In this document: piece by piece, positions 36,547 through 45,557 of the stretch
How positions within the stretch are numbered: position 1 is the first letter of the stretch
Layout: each line of letters begins with the position of its first letter
NCBI GenBank assembly: GCA_030427245.1
Contig: JAUHXA010000025.1
Location: 27,642-91,641 of the forward strand
DNA length: 64,000 nucleotides
DNA from: Bacteroidia bacterium
Lineage (GTDB): Bacteria > Bacteroidota > Bacteroidia > Chitinophagales > UBA2359
Direction: 5' to 3'
Made by a program: the position numbers and the translations under genes
Notes under the pieces: model-generated
What the model saw: only the letters and a program-made list of their open reading frames with translations
Database searches by the model: none
Told to the model about the DNA's origin: nothing

Positions 36547-38499
36547 ATGGGCAGCGAAAAAGTTAAATTACCTACAAAAAAAGAGCTTCAAAATTTTGTG
36601 GCAAATATCTTAAAGGATGTACGTGCTTTGGAGAAGATGATTGAGGGAGACATGTTTGAAAAGGATCCGATAAGAATTGGGGCAGAACAAGAGATGTGCA
36701 TAGTTAATCAAGATTGGAAGCCAGCAAAAGTGAATCAGGAATTATTGAAGAACATTAACCATGAACTATTTACCACAGAACTTGCTCAGTTTAATCTTGA
36801 AGCAAATGTAAATCCTTTGATTTTTACAGGTAATTGTCTAAGTCAAATGGACTCAGATATTCAAAAGATGGTTGATTTGGCTTCTATAGAAGCAGAAAAA
36901 ATGGGGAATCACATTATCCTAACAGGAATTTTGCCTACTGTAAGCCGATTAGACTTATCTATGGATAGCATTACACCCATTGAACGATACAAAGCATTGA
37001 TGTTTGCTATAAATGATTTAAGAGGAACAAAAGATTTGGAGTTGAATATCAGAGGGATAGACCATTTAATGGCAAAACACGATTCTCCCATGATGGAAGC
37101 GTGTAATACTGGTTTTCAAGTACATTTACAGGTAACGCCAGAAGATTTTGCTTCAAAGTACAATATTGCTCAAGCCATTGCAGGCCCTGCTCTTGCAATA
37201 GCTACCAACGCCCCTATGTTGTTCGGTAAACGGCTTTGGCATGAAACTCGCATTGCATTGTTTCAGCAAGCAGTAGATACTCGAATTAGTGGGCGACATT
37301 TGCGTAACAAAAGCGCAAGAGTTATGTTTGGAAATCAATGGGTTAAAGACTCGATATTGGAAATTTACAAGGAGGATATTATGAGGTTTCGGGTACTATT
37401 GGGAAGTTCGCTCGAAACACCTGATCCTTTATTGGAGTTAGAACAAGGAAAAATACCAAGTTTGGATTCGTTATTAGTACACAATTCTACTGTCTATCGC
37501 TGGAATCGTCCTTGTTATGGTGTTGCAAACGGTGTACCTCATCTACGAATAGAAAATAGAGTTTTGCCTTCTGGTCCTACTGTAAGGGATGAAATGGCAA
37601 ATGCGGCTCTTTGGTTGGGCTTGATGAATGGATTTGATGACCAATATAAGGATATTACAAAAGTGATGGACTTCGATGATGCCCAAGCCAATTTTTTATT
37701 AGCTTGTAGAAGCAGTATGAATTCCAAATTCAATTGGGTAGGATTAGATAAACCTATCAATGCCTCAGAATTATTAGTCAAAGAGTTGATTCCCATCGCA
37801 AGAGAAGGTTTACAAAAAGCAAATGTGGATAAGACGGATATTGACGCCTATTTGGGGGTTATTGAAGAAAGGGCAGAATCAAGCCTTAATGGTTCTTATT
37901 GGATGTTAAAATCCTATGCAAAATTAACCAAACAAGTATCTACAAAAGAGGCAATTACTGCAATAACTGCTTCTATGCATAGCCAACAACAAACAAAAGA
38001 ACCTGTTCATACATGGAGATTAGCAGATGAAACAGACTTGAATGGCTGGGAACCTCACTCTTTTTTGGTGGAAGATTTTATGGAAACAGATTTGATTACT
38101 GTTCAGGAAGAGGATGTGTTTGAACTAGTAGGAGACATCATGAATTGGGGAAAGCTTAGATATGTTCCTGTTGAAGATAAAAAAGGCGACTTGGTAGGAC
38201 TGATGACCTCACGTATTTTGAGGCGGTATTTATTAAATTGTTACCGCAACAATGAAAAGAGTAGTACACAGCGTTCGGCCCTAGTTAAGGAGTTGATGAT
38301 AAAAAATCCATTTACCATAAAACCGACTGAGCCCATTAGTAAGGCGCTAGAAATTATGAATGAAAATGGAATTGGTTGTCTCCCCGTGGTTCAAGATGGA
38401 CAATTGATGGGAATCATAACCGAACAGGACTATCACAAAGTAATTGGACGCTTGACATACAAACATTTCAAAGTGAAGAGTAAAAAAGAACAAAAATAG
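36547..38499 (+). CDS. GCS2-family amidoligase (glutamate-cysteine ligase-like) fused to a CBS domain pair
   Basis: 650 residues. Residues about 35-450 match the carboxylate-amine ligase (GCS2) family, with RIGAEQEMCIV at the start of the fold and conserved FNLEANVNP and RIENRVLPSGPT segments. Residues about 510-565 and 585-640 form two CBS domains (LRYVPVEDKKGDLVGLM; GIGCLPVVQDGQLMGIITEQD), which usually bind adenine nucleotides or SAM as regulatory ligands. GCS2 enzymes join glutamate or another amino acid to an amine using ATP. True glutathione synthesis would need a partner GshB that is absent nearby, so the product is unknown. The AstE/ASPA-like gene begins 5 bp later, which makes an operon with opposite chemistries likely. 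Confidence 0.88.
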   Translation: MGSEKVKLPTKKELQNFVANILKDVRALEKMIEGDMFEKDPIRIGAEQEMCIVNQDWKPAKVNQELLKNINHELFTTELAQFNLEANVNPLIFTGNCLSQMDSDIQKMVDLASIEAEKMGNHIILTGILPTVSRLDLSMDSITPIERYKALMFAINDLRGTKDLELNIRGIDHLMAKHDSPMMEACNTGFQVHLQVTPEDFASKYNIAQAIAGPALAIATNAPMLFGKRLWHETRIALFQQAVDTRISGRHLRNKSARVMFGNQWVKDSILEIYKEDIMRFRVLLGSSLETPDPLLELEQGKIPSLDSLLVHNSTVYRWNRPCYGVANGVPHLRIENRVLPSGPTVRDEMANAALWLGLMNGFDDQYKDITKVMDFDDAQANFLLACRSSMNSKFNWVGLDKPINASELLVKELIPIAREGLQKANVDKTDIDAYLGVIEERAESSLNGSYWMLKSYAKLTKQVSTKEAITAITASMHSQQQTKEPVHTWRLADETDLNGWEPHSFLVEDFMETDLITVQEEDVFELVGDIMNWGKLRYVPVEDKKGDLVGLMTSRILRRYLLNCYRNNEKSSTQRSALVKELMIKNPFTIKPTEPISKALEIMNENGIGCLPVVQDGQLMGIITEQDYHKVIGRLTYKHFKVKSKKEQK

Positions 38500-38504
38500 A
38501 CCGA

Positions 38505-39500
38505 ATGAGAAATACTGGGATAGGCCTTGTTGATGAGGCCGAAGAGAAGAGAGAGGACTCAGACTCTACTAAGGATTATAAACGAATCATTGGGAGTTAT
38601 ACTCAATCTAAAAAAGGTCCTCTCTTAATTATATCAGGAGCAATTCATGGAAATGAGCCTGCTGGCGTGAAAGCACTTCAAGTCGTATTGACCCAATTGA
38701 AGGAATGGAATATACCTATCAAAGGGCAGCTTATTGGGCTGATAGGTAACCTACAAGCTTTTTCTAAGCACAAAAGATACCTTTCACAGGATTTGAATAG
38801 ACAGTGGAAGCCAGGGAATGTACTTCGCATCAAACGAACACCAAAGAAACAGCTAAAGGATGAGGATATTGAGCAGAAAGAGCTGATTGAGTTTTTTGAA
38901 GGGATTTTGGAGAAGAGGAAGTTTCAAAATAATAGTAGAGTAGTATTGTTAGACTTACATACAACTTCTGCGGATGGAGTTGCTTATTCGATAGTGACTT
39001 CAATGGGAAAGAGTCGAACAATAGCCGAAAGTTTGGGGGTGCCTGCTATTATGGGCTTTGACAAAGCGATATCAGGCACAACACTCAATTATTTTAGTGA
39101 CTTAGGCTTAGAGTCGTTTTGTTTTGAGGCGGGGCAACATGATGCCGAAAGCTCAATAACAAGAACCGTTTCGGCTATTTGGCAAGTATTAGTAGCGTTA
39201 GGATGTATTGAAGCAGCTAAAGTTCCTTTTTTTAGTAATCACAAGGGATTGCTGCACGAATTGGGAGAAGGTCTGCCTCGTACTATTCAATACAAGTACC
39301 GTCATGCGATTCAGCCAGAAGATTGTTTCAAAATGATAGAAGGGTTCGATAATTTTCAATCAGTGGAAAAAGGGCAGTTGTTGGCGTATGACAAGGGAGG
39401 TGAAATACGTGCACCCTTTAGCGGAATCATGCTAATGCCTCTCTATCAAGCACAAGGAAAAGATGGATTTTTCATTGCAGAAGAGTTGGGAGAACGTTGA
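38505..39500 (+). CDS. Succinylglutamate desuccinylase/aspartoacylase (AstE/ASPA) family zinc hydrolase
   Basis: 331 residues. The zinc-binding motif GAIHGNEPAG (His48, Glu51) and the downstream LLDLHTTSADG (third ligand His) are intact, as in M14-like AstE/ASPA enzymes, which hydrolyse N-acyl amino acids. A conserved QDLNRQW segment follows the first motif. Loss of arginine-succinyl pathway neighbours rules against a simple AstE role. Five bases separate it from the upstream GCS2-CBS gene, so it probably acts on the product of that amidoligase or on a related acyl-amino acid. Cytoplasmic; no signal peptide. Confidence 0.88.
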   Translation: MRNTGIGLVDEAEEKREDSDSTKDYKRIIGSYTQSKKGPLLIISGAIHGNEPAGVKALQVVLTQLKEWNIPIKGQLIGLIGNLQAFSKHKRYLSQDLNRQWKPGNVLRIKRTPKKQLKDEDIEQKELIEFFEGILEKRKFQNNSRVVLLDLHTTSADGVAYSIVTSMGKSRTIAESLGVPAIMGFDKAISGTTLNYFSDLGLESFCFEAGQHDAESSITRTVSAIWQVLVALGCIEAAKVPFFSNHKGLLHELGEGLPRTIQYKYRHAIQPEDCFKMIEGFDNFQSVEKGQLLAYDKGGEIRAPFSGIMLMPLYQAQGKDGFFIAEELGER

Positions 39501-39503
39501 TAG

Positions 39504-39544
39504 TTGTATTTTGGTGCTTGAGTGTTCAAAACACCTAAATACAA
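39504..39544. terminator. Hairpin between convergent genes
   Basis: TTGTATTT (39504-39511 approximately) pairs with AAATACAA (39537-39544), with an inner GGTG/CACC. It lies between the AstE-like gene and the helicase gene stops. Weak T-runs; could be a bidirectional terminator. Confidence 0.5.
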
Positions 39545-39570
39545 TTATCAACGCAACCACCCAAACACAA

Positions 39571-42234
39571 TTACTTGTAAAGAATTTTCATCTTAGGATT
39601 GAAGTTGTAGCATCCCCTTGATACACGTTTGAACAAAAGGCGATTGTAAGGAGCATCTCTATCTACTTCATTTTTTGCCAAAATAGAATTTACATACTGT
39701 CGTTTGCGGCGATACTCAGGAAGAATACTTTCAGGCATATCTTCAATCAAAACCATAAAATCGTCCATTTTCATACCCCTCAAACTTGGCAAATGATTCA
39801 TGTTTACGATGTCATCCATCACTGCCTTCATATAGTTCACCAAGAAATACTCCATTGAAGTCTTGTTGATTTTGATGATTTTGTCCTCAGTTTGAACTTT
39901 TAGGTAAGGAGTGACAAGTTGAGGATAGATTTTTCTCAAATCTTTTTCCTCCAATTTTTCACTATCATACGAACGTATCACCAATTGAAGGGCAGTCAAA
40001 CCTTCCTTATTGACCTTTGTTTTGTCTATTTCCTGCTCCAAGGCAAAATTCAGAGAGCGAATACTTCCATATTTAGCTGCTGCCATCAATACAGTTTCAC
40101 CTTCGATGGTGGTAAAGCCTACTCCATACTTTTCTACCATGCGCCTTACATCATTGAAGTAATCGCTTTTGATGACTTTGTCAAATCGGCGGCGGTCATT
40201 CGCAAAAGTGTTCAAGAGTTTTTTGGCTTCCTTCAAGCCCACCCTTTCGAGCTGCTCCAAAATCTCAAAGTCCATTCGGTCTTTGGCATACGCAAAGAGT
40301 TTCTTTTGTGCGCCACTGCTAAAATGAGGCGCATAGCCCATTCGCTTCCATTCTTCGACCTCTTCAGGACTCACAAATTCGATTCCCTTGACCTTCGCCC
40401 TAATTCGCTGTGCCTGTTCGTGTTTACCCTGCAATTCCAGCCTTCGAGCCTCTGCCAACCATTCATCGGCATCTGATTTTTGCTCCTCCAGAGCAACTTT
40501 CTCCTGTACCTGTGTCACCCCCAAAAGCGTCAAAATTTTGTGTTTTTGGGATTTTTCAATGACATAGATATTTTTCACACCTCTCGTAAAAGCGACATAC
40601 AACGAGTTGATATAAAACTTATAAGCCTCCAATTCTTTGTTGGTCTTGTCCTTTGCTCGACCAAACTGCATGTTTTCGTCCAACAAATCTTTGTCCGTCA
40701 CTCCGTCCGTAATGTGCCGAAATTCCTTCTCGTAGTTGGAAATAAAATTGTAGAGAATGATGTTTTCATACTCCAATCCTTTTGCTTCTTGAATCGAAAA
40801 AAGGAGAGGCGTATTGAAGTATTTGCTCACCGTCGACTTTTCGTCATTGTTCATCACCAACACCGCAAATTTTGCAGAACCCTGTGTCTTGCTGTTCAGT
40901 TCTTTTTTGATAGCATCGCTTTCTTTGTAAAAATTGATTTCACCTGCTGTTTCCGAAACAGTATCAATCAAATAGGTACTTTCTTTGTCAATCGAACCAA
41001 ACCGAGCGTTTTTTATCTTCAACAAATTGTTGGATAAGGTGGTGATTTTTTGAGAATTGCGGTAGTTGGTCTTCAATATTCGGATAAGCGTTCCCTTCAA
41101 ACTGCTCTGAAAGAACATGGTCTTCAATTGTGACCAAGAAAAGAAATTGGGATGCACAATCTGATTGGAGTCACCACTTAATATAAAATTAGTGGCTTGA
41201 TTTTTCAAAGATTGCAGCATGAGCTTCAATTGAACATTCGTGAAATCTTGCACCTCATCTACGACCAAAAAGTCATATTTGGATTCTACTTTCTGCAAAT
41301 GCTCATAAGCTACAATATTGGAATCGTAATATCTCCCTTCCTGCAAATAGGCTAAATATTTCTCAAAAACATCGTAAACTTTTGGGCGTTCTTTGTCCAA
41401 AAAAATGGATTGACGCACACCCAAATTGAGGTAATCTTCTCGGCTCAAATAGGGTTTGTCGACAATAGAGCCTGTCAATACGCCTTTGAATTCTTCAAAC
41501 AACTTGTAGCTTTCCTTTATTTTAACCGCTTGTTTGTAGCGATTGTACCAACGTTCAAAATCCTTGAAGGTGATTTCTTTGCCTTTTGGCAACTGAATGC
41601 TTTCTAAATATTCTCGAAAAGACAGAAAATCAACATCTTGTTTTTCGTTTTCGTAGTTATTGGAGTAGTAGATGTTTTGAGAATTTTCGACCAGATAAGG
41701 TGAGAGCGACATATAGGCGATGTTGCCCTTGAGGTATTTCATTTTTTCGAGCGTCAATGCCGTCTTACCACTTCCCGCCGAGCCTATGATAATCAATGGA
41801 GTAGGCAAAGTAAAAATGGCTTGCTGCTCACCATCCAACGAAATGATTTTGTCCAAAACGTGAAAGCTATTGTATTGACGGTTGATATAGACCATCTTCT
41901 TGACATCCTCACTTTCGATACTGACCAAATTAGGAACAGGTTGAAATTGTTCTTCCTTTACTTCTGCACCTCTCAAAAATTTGGATTTGTCATAAGCATG
42001 ATTGTGAATGACCTCCAACAGCAAAAGGTAGGTTTCGTCTTGGTATTGAGCGAATTTGAAGAGCAGGCGGTTGGTGTGATCTAATTTGGCTCGGTAAAAA
42101 TCGGTATTGGGCATTTTCTTCACTTCTGCCGATTTGAAGTCACCTTTCTGCAAAAACTTTTCTACTCGTTTGAATTGTTGTTTTACGCCCTTGGTATCCA
42201 ATTCATTGTAGTACAATATCTTCAAATCGCTCAT
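39571..42234 (-). CDS. RelE-like domain / UvrD-type helicase / ankyrin-repeat fusion protein
   Basis: 887 residues from ATG 42234. The frame is open 41 codons upstream, but those residues are low quality and would cross the predicted promoter. Residues 1-90 resemble the RelE/ParE toxin fold: FYRAKLDHTNRLLFKFAQ, then LLLLEVIHNHAYDKSKFL. A UvrD/Rep superfamily 1 helicase follows, with Walker A GSAGSGKTA at 151-159, DEVQDF near 325, LSGDSNQIV, and the C-terminal helicase segments SIQEAKGLEYENIILY and YVAFTRG. Near 715-790 an ankyrin-like segment appears (GETVLMAAAKYGSIRSLNFA, then EGLTALQLVI). A 200-residue tail ends the protein. It stands alone between convergent and same-strand core genes. A defence or stress role is possible but not shown. 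Confidence 0.85.
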   Translation of the reverse strand: MSDLKILYYNELDTKGVKQQFKRVEKFLQKGDFKSAEVKKMPNTDFYRAKLDHTNRLLFKFAQYQDETYLLLLEVIHNHAYDKSKFLRGAEVKEEQFQPVPNLVSIESEDVKKMVYINRQYNSFHVLDKIISLDGEQQAIFTLPTPLIIIGSAGSGKTALTLEKMKYLKGNIAYMSLSPYLVENSQNIYYSNNYENEKQDVDFLSFREYLESIQLPKGKEITFKDFERWYNRYKQAVKIKESYKLFEEFKGVLTGSIVDKPYLSREDYLNLGVRQSIFLDKERPKVYDVFEKYLAYLQEGRYYDSNIVAYEHLQKVESKYDFLVVDEVQDFTNVQLKLMLQSLKNQATNFILSGDSNQIVHPNFFSWSQLKTMFFQSSLKGTLIRILKTNYRNSQKITTLSNNLLKIKNARFGSIDKESTYLIDTVSETAGEINFYKESDAIKKELNSKTQGSAKFAVLVMNNDEKSTVSKYFNTPLLFSIQEAKGLEYENIILYNFISNYEKEFRHITDGVTDKDLLDENMQFGRAKDKTNKELEAYKFYINSLYVAFTRGVKNIYVIEKSQKHKILTLLGVTQVQEKVALEEQKSDADEWLAEARRLELQGKHEQAQRIRAKVKGIEFVSPEEVEEWKRMGYAPHFSSGAQKKLFAYAKDRMDFEILEQLERVGLKEAKKLLNTFANDRRRFDKVIKSDYFNDVRRMVEKYGVGFTTIEGETVLMAAAKYGSIRSLNFALEQEIDKTKVNKEGLTALQLVIRSYDSEKLEEKDLRKIYPQLVTPYLKVQTEDKIIKINKTSMEYFLVNYMKAVMDDIVNMNHLPSLRGMKMDDFMVLIEDMPESILPEYRRKRQYVNSILAKNEVDRDAPYNRLLFKRVSRGCYNFNPKMKILYK

Positions 42235-42298
42235 TTTCTTTCTTTTGTGTTTATATTGATAACGGTGTTTGGAGTAATGATTGTGCTTTGAAATTATG

Positions 42299-42332
42299 CA
42301 AAAATAGTAAGTTTTGCATAAATAAACCCAAA
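42299..42332 (-). promoter_or_regulatory. Predicted promoter of the RelE-UvrD gene overlapped by an inverted repeat
   Basis: On the minus strand TTTG (42332-42329), 22 bp, then TATTTTTG (42306-42299). A 9-bp perfect inverted repeat (TATGCAAAA at 42295-42303, TTTTGCATA at 42312-42320) covers the -7 element, as an operator would. Confidence 0.55.
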
Positions 42333-42558
42333 ATTCTGCAAGTACCAAAAACCTCAATATTCTTCAATACTTAATTGGATTGAATCAGTTTTGCCTTATA
42401 AATTAAATCCCAAATCAGATATCGCTAATCGTAAATCTTACATCCACAAGTGTCAATATGAAGGATTGAAACCTTATACTATGTTGTACCAGTAGAACAC
42501 CTCAATTCTTCAAGAAAAGCAATACTTAAATACCCAAACCCAATTATCAACACCTAAG

Positions 42559-43593
42559 CTAAACATCCGTAAACAAATCCAACATCTGACCAGGAGGAGT
42601 TTTTCCTAAATGTGTATAAGCCAAAGGAGTCACCTCTCGACCCCTTGGAGTACGTTTGATATAGCCCTCTTGCACCAAAAAAGGCTCGTAAACTTCTTCA
42701 ATCGTACCAAATTCCTCACCCACCGACATCGCAATGGTTTTGATGCCCACAGGACCACCTCTGAACTTTTCGATGATAGTCGAAAGAATGCGATTGTCCA
42801 TTTCGTCTAAGCCCTTTTCGTCGACATTAAGCGCATTCAAACCATATTTGGCAATCTCCAAATCTACCGTTCCATTCCCTTTGATTTGGGCAAAATCACG
42901 CACTCGACGAAGCAAAGCGTTGGCAATACGAGGCGTTCCCCGACTTCTTCGAGCAATTTCATAAGCGCCATCTTCTGTAATTGGAGTTCGTAAGATAGAG
43001 GAAGAACGTTTGATGATGCCTTTGAGGGTTTCGGCATCGTAGTATTCCATGCGGAAAGTGATTCCAAATCTGGAGCGCATAGGAGAGGAGAGAAGCCCCG
43101 AGCGAGTCGTTGCACCAATGAGCGTAAAAGGATTCAACCCCAACTGTATAGAACGGGCACTGGGTCCACTGTCTATCATAATGTCAATCGTGAAATCCTC
43201 CATTGCAGCATAGAGATATTCCTCAATGGTGATGCTCAAACGGTGAATTTCGTCAATAAACAAGACATCGTTTTCTTCCAAGTTGGTGAGCAGACCAGCT
43301 AAGTCACCGGGTTTTTCGAGTACTGGACCAGAGGTGATTTTGATGCCTACGCCCAATTCGTTGGCAATGATGTGAGAAAGCGTTGTTTTTCCCAAACCAG
43401 GAGGTCCATGAAGCAATACATGGTCCAAAGCTTCCCCTCGAAGTTTGGCGGCTTGAATAAAGATTTGAAGGTTTTCGATGATGTGAGGCTGTCCCGTAAA
43501 GTCACCTAAGGATTGCGGGCGAAGCGTTCTTTCAATCAATTCATCCTGTGGACTCAAATGTTCGTCATCTGCATTGAGTAACTCGTTTCGCAT
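42559..43593 (-). CDS. ruvB: Holliday junction branch migration DNA helicase RuvB
   Basis: 344 residues, full length for RuvB, the hexameric AAA+ motor that drives branch migration with RuvA. The N-terminal [12 protein letters not shown], Walker [10 protein letters not shown], Walker B DEIHRL and sensor segment GATTRSG are intact. The C-terminal winged helix ends in [15 protein letters not shown]. It lies 66 bp downstream of purD on the same strand and is possibly cotranscribed with the purine genes. Confidence 0.97.
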   Translation of the reverse strand: MRNELLNADDEHLSPQDELIERTLRPQSLGDFTGQPHIIENLQIFIQAAKLRGEALDHVLLHGPPGLGKTTLSHIIANELGVGIKITSGPVLEKPGDLAGLLTNLEENDVLFIDEIHRLSITIEEYLYAAMEDFTIDIMIDSGPSARSIQLGLNPFTLIGATTRSGLLSSPMRSRFGITFRMEYYDAETLKGIIKRSSSILRTPITEDGAYEIARRSRGTPRIANALLRRVRDFAQIKGNGTVDLEIAKYGLNALNVDEKGLDEMDNRILSTIIEKFRGGPVGIKTIAMSVGEEFGTIEEVYEPFLVQEGYIKRTPRGREVTPLAYTHLGKTPPGQMLDLFTDV

Positions 43594-43659
43594 AGAATTT
43601 TACTTTTTGCTAAAATAAGGCATAAAATGCGAAAAAACATGGATTTTGAAGGAATAGTT

Positions 43660-44910
43660 CTAAACAGGACGATTTCCAATATCCTTTCGATAATAGGCAT
43701 CTTCGAATTGGACTTTTTCGACCTCTCTATAAGTAGCTTCAATTGCCGACTTCAAATCGCTTCCTTGCCCTACGATATTCAACACTCGACCACCATTCGT
43801 CAAAATTTCACCATTCTCGCCCCTCTTTGTACCTGCATGAAAAATAAGAGCCTTGTCGCCAATTTGGTCAAAGCCAGTAATTTCATTCCCTTTTTCGTAT
43901 TTTTTTGGATACCCGCCAGCCGTCAATACCACATCCACAAAATAGCCATCTGCCAATTCCAAAGGGAAATCCGCTAAACTGCCATCGAAACAAGCCTTCA
44001 CCAATTGAAGCAGGTCGCTTTTCATTGAAGGAAGCAAAACCTCCGTTTCAGGGTCACCAAATCGAGCATTGTACTCCAATAATTTTGGACCTTCGGCAGT
44101 CATCATCAAACCAAAATAAATCACTCCCTTATAGTCCAAGTTTTCGGCTTCAATACCATCCATCGTTGGCAAAACTACCTCGTTGATAATATCGTGCAAC
44201 ATTGGCGCATCACACCAGGGTACAGGACAGAATGCACCCATGCCGCCAGTATTCGGTCCTTTGTCACCATCTAAGAGCTGTTTGTGATCTTGTGAGGGAT
44301 GAAGCAATTTGGTTGTTTTGCCGTCTGTAAAACCGATAATAGAGATTTCTTGCCCAATGAGTTTGGTTTCTATCAAGAATTCCGCATCCTTGCCATAGTT
44401 TGTGTGAAGTTCAGCCAAAGATTGAAGGGCTTCTTCCACGTTGTCGCATACATATACGCCCTTTCCACCTGCCAAACCATCGTATTTGATGACCAGGTCA
44501 CCATCCAATTCTTCGATTTTTTTGTACGCAGCTTCAAGGCTTTCAAAGACCCAAAAATCAGCCGTTGAAACCCCATATTTTTGCATAAACTGCTTCGACC
44601 AAATCTTTGAGCCTTCCATCTTTGCAGCTTTCTGCGTGGGACCGAATACCTTGATAGAGCTATTTTGTTTTTTGAAGTAATCCACAATGCCACTTACCAA
44701 AGGTGCTTCTGGACCAACAAAAACAAGTTCTATGTTTTCCTTTACACAAAATTCGTTTATGGCTGTAAAATCTTGAAGGTCAATTTTTACATTGTTTTTT
44801 GTTCCTCCATTGCCAGGAACGACAAATACCTGTTCGACATCTTTGCTTTGCGAAAATTTCCATTCTAAGGCGTGTTCACGACCGCCTGAGCCGAGTATTG
44901 CTATATTCAT
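43660..44910 (-). CDS. purD: Phosphoribosylamine--glycine ligase
   Basis: 416 residues. GSGGREHALEWK at the start, the central ATP-grasp domain (VIKYDGLAGGKGVYVC) and the conserved NTGGMGAFCPVP segment identify PurD, which adds glycine to phosphoribosylamine in purine synthesis. Length is usual. It starts 3 bp after the stop of the HicA-like gene and sits in an apparent operon with purC upstream. Confidence 0.97.
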   Translation of the reverse strand: MNIAILGSGGREHALEWKFSQSKDVEQVFVVPGNGGTKNNVKIDLQDFTAINEFCVKENIELVFVGPEAPLVSGIVDYFKKQNSSIKVFGPTQKAAKMEGSKIWSKQFMQKYGVSTADFWVFESLEAAYKKIEELDGDLVIKYDGLAGGKGVYVCDNVEEALQSLAELHTNYGKDAEFLIETKLIGQEISIIGFTDGKTTKLLHPSQDHKQLLDGDKGPNTGGMGAFCPVPWCDAPMLHDIINEVVLPTMDGIEAENLDYKGVIYFGLMMTAEGPKLLEYNARFGDPETEVLLPSMKSDLLQLVKACFDGSLADFPLELADGYFVDVVLTAGGYPKKYEKGNEITGFDQIGDKALIFHAGTKRGENGEILTNGGRVLNIVGQGSDLKSAIEATYREVEKVQFEDAYYRKDIGNRPV

Positions 44911-44913
44911 TAT

Positions 44914-45216
44914 TTAAGGGTCTATGATTTCAATAAAACCTTTGTCAATCAATATCGTTATGTATTCTTCTTCTGACAAAGGGCATTTAGCCAAATCCAT
45001 GAATTGTTGTTTAGTTAATTTGCACTGGAATGACATCTGTTTTATTAAATAGTCGTTGAGGTCTTTTTTGCTACCATGACTTACTTTGGTATGTGTAATT
45101 AATTGACCATTGTAATAGAATTCTAAGTATTTGTGGTCAACGCTTTTGACAGTTGAATCTACAAAACCTTTCTTTTTTAAATTTCGATAAGTGCGAGAGG
45201 AATCTAAAACAGCCAT
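44914..45216 (-). CDS. HicA-like small protein, second gene of a putative toxin-antitoxin pair
   Basis: 100 residues. An N-terminal YRNLKKKGF segment, a central KYLEFYYNGQ hairpin and a VSHGSKKDL segment give a HicA-like double-stranded RNA-binding-fold pattern with the conserved histidine and serine, although the family match is by eye. The C-terminal third (KLTKQQFMDLAKCPLSEEEY) is an added helical extension. Its ATG overlaps the TAA of the upstream HicB-like gene in a TAATG junction, and purD starts 3 bp after its stop. The typical HicAB order has the toxin first; here the antitoxin-like gene comes first. Confidence 0.6.
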   Translation of the reverse strand: MAVLDSSRTYRNLKKKGFVDSTVKSVDHKYLEFYYNGQLITHTKVSHGSKKDLNDYLIKQMSFQCKLTKQQFMDLAKCPLSEEEYITILIDKGFIEIIDP

Positions 45217-45512
45217 TATTGAGCGTTTATTACCAGGTAGTTAAGTATGTTTTTTATTGCTTGAAGGCGTTTTGATAATTTTTCGTTGGGAAGTTCATTG
45301 TATCTTTTATAGATAAAATCAAATTCTTGAGCAAAAGAAGAAATGGTTTCTTCAACTGTTAAACCAGTACCCATAATGTCAAGTATTTCGGATTGGATAA
45401 TATAATAATCATCTTCTTTTGCATACAGACACCTCAAAGGATAATTTAAATTGTAGGTAGTGTTATTACAAACAATTTTTTGTGTGACATAGTCTAATGT
45501 TAATTCTACCAT
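45216..45512 (-). CDS. HicB-like small protein, first gene of the putative toxin-antitoxin pair
   Basis: 98 residues. The DYYIIQSEILDIMGTGLTVE segment resembles the degenerate RNase H-like fold of HicB antitoxins (beta strand, then the G-x-T-x-E-E segment, then a helix, EETISSFAQEFDFIY). No DNA-binding HTH is seen at its C-terminus, so autoregulation, if any, would be by another route. It is 45 bp downstream of purC. Confidence 0.6.
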   Translation of the reverse strand: MVELTLDYVTQKIVCNNTTYNLNYPLRCLYAKEDDYYIIQSEILDIMGTGLTVEETISSFAQEFDFIYKRYNELPNEKLSKRLQAIKNILNYLVINAQ

Positions 45513-45557
45513 TATATTTTGCTTTATAATGAATAACCTACTGCAATAGGTTTATGT

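Noticed and set aside
36547..38499. Glutathione synthesis (gshA)
   Set aside because: The domain is of the GCS2 family, fused to CBS domains and paired with a deacylase, with no gshB nearby; naming it gshA would overstate the evidence.
43627..44186. Plus-strand frames opposite purD
   Set aside because: purD is complete and conserved on the minus strand; the plus-strand products show no family features.
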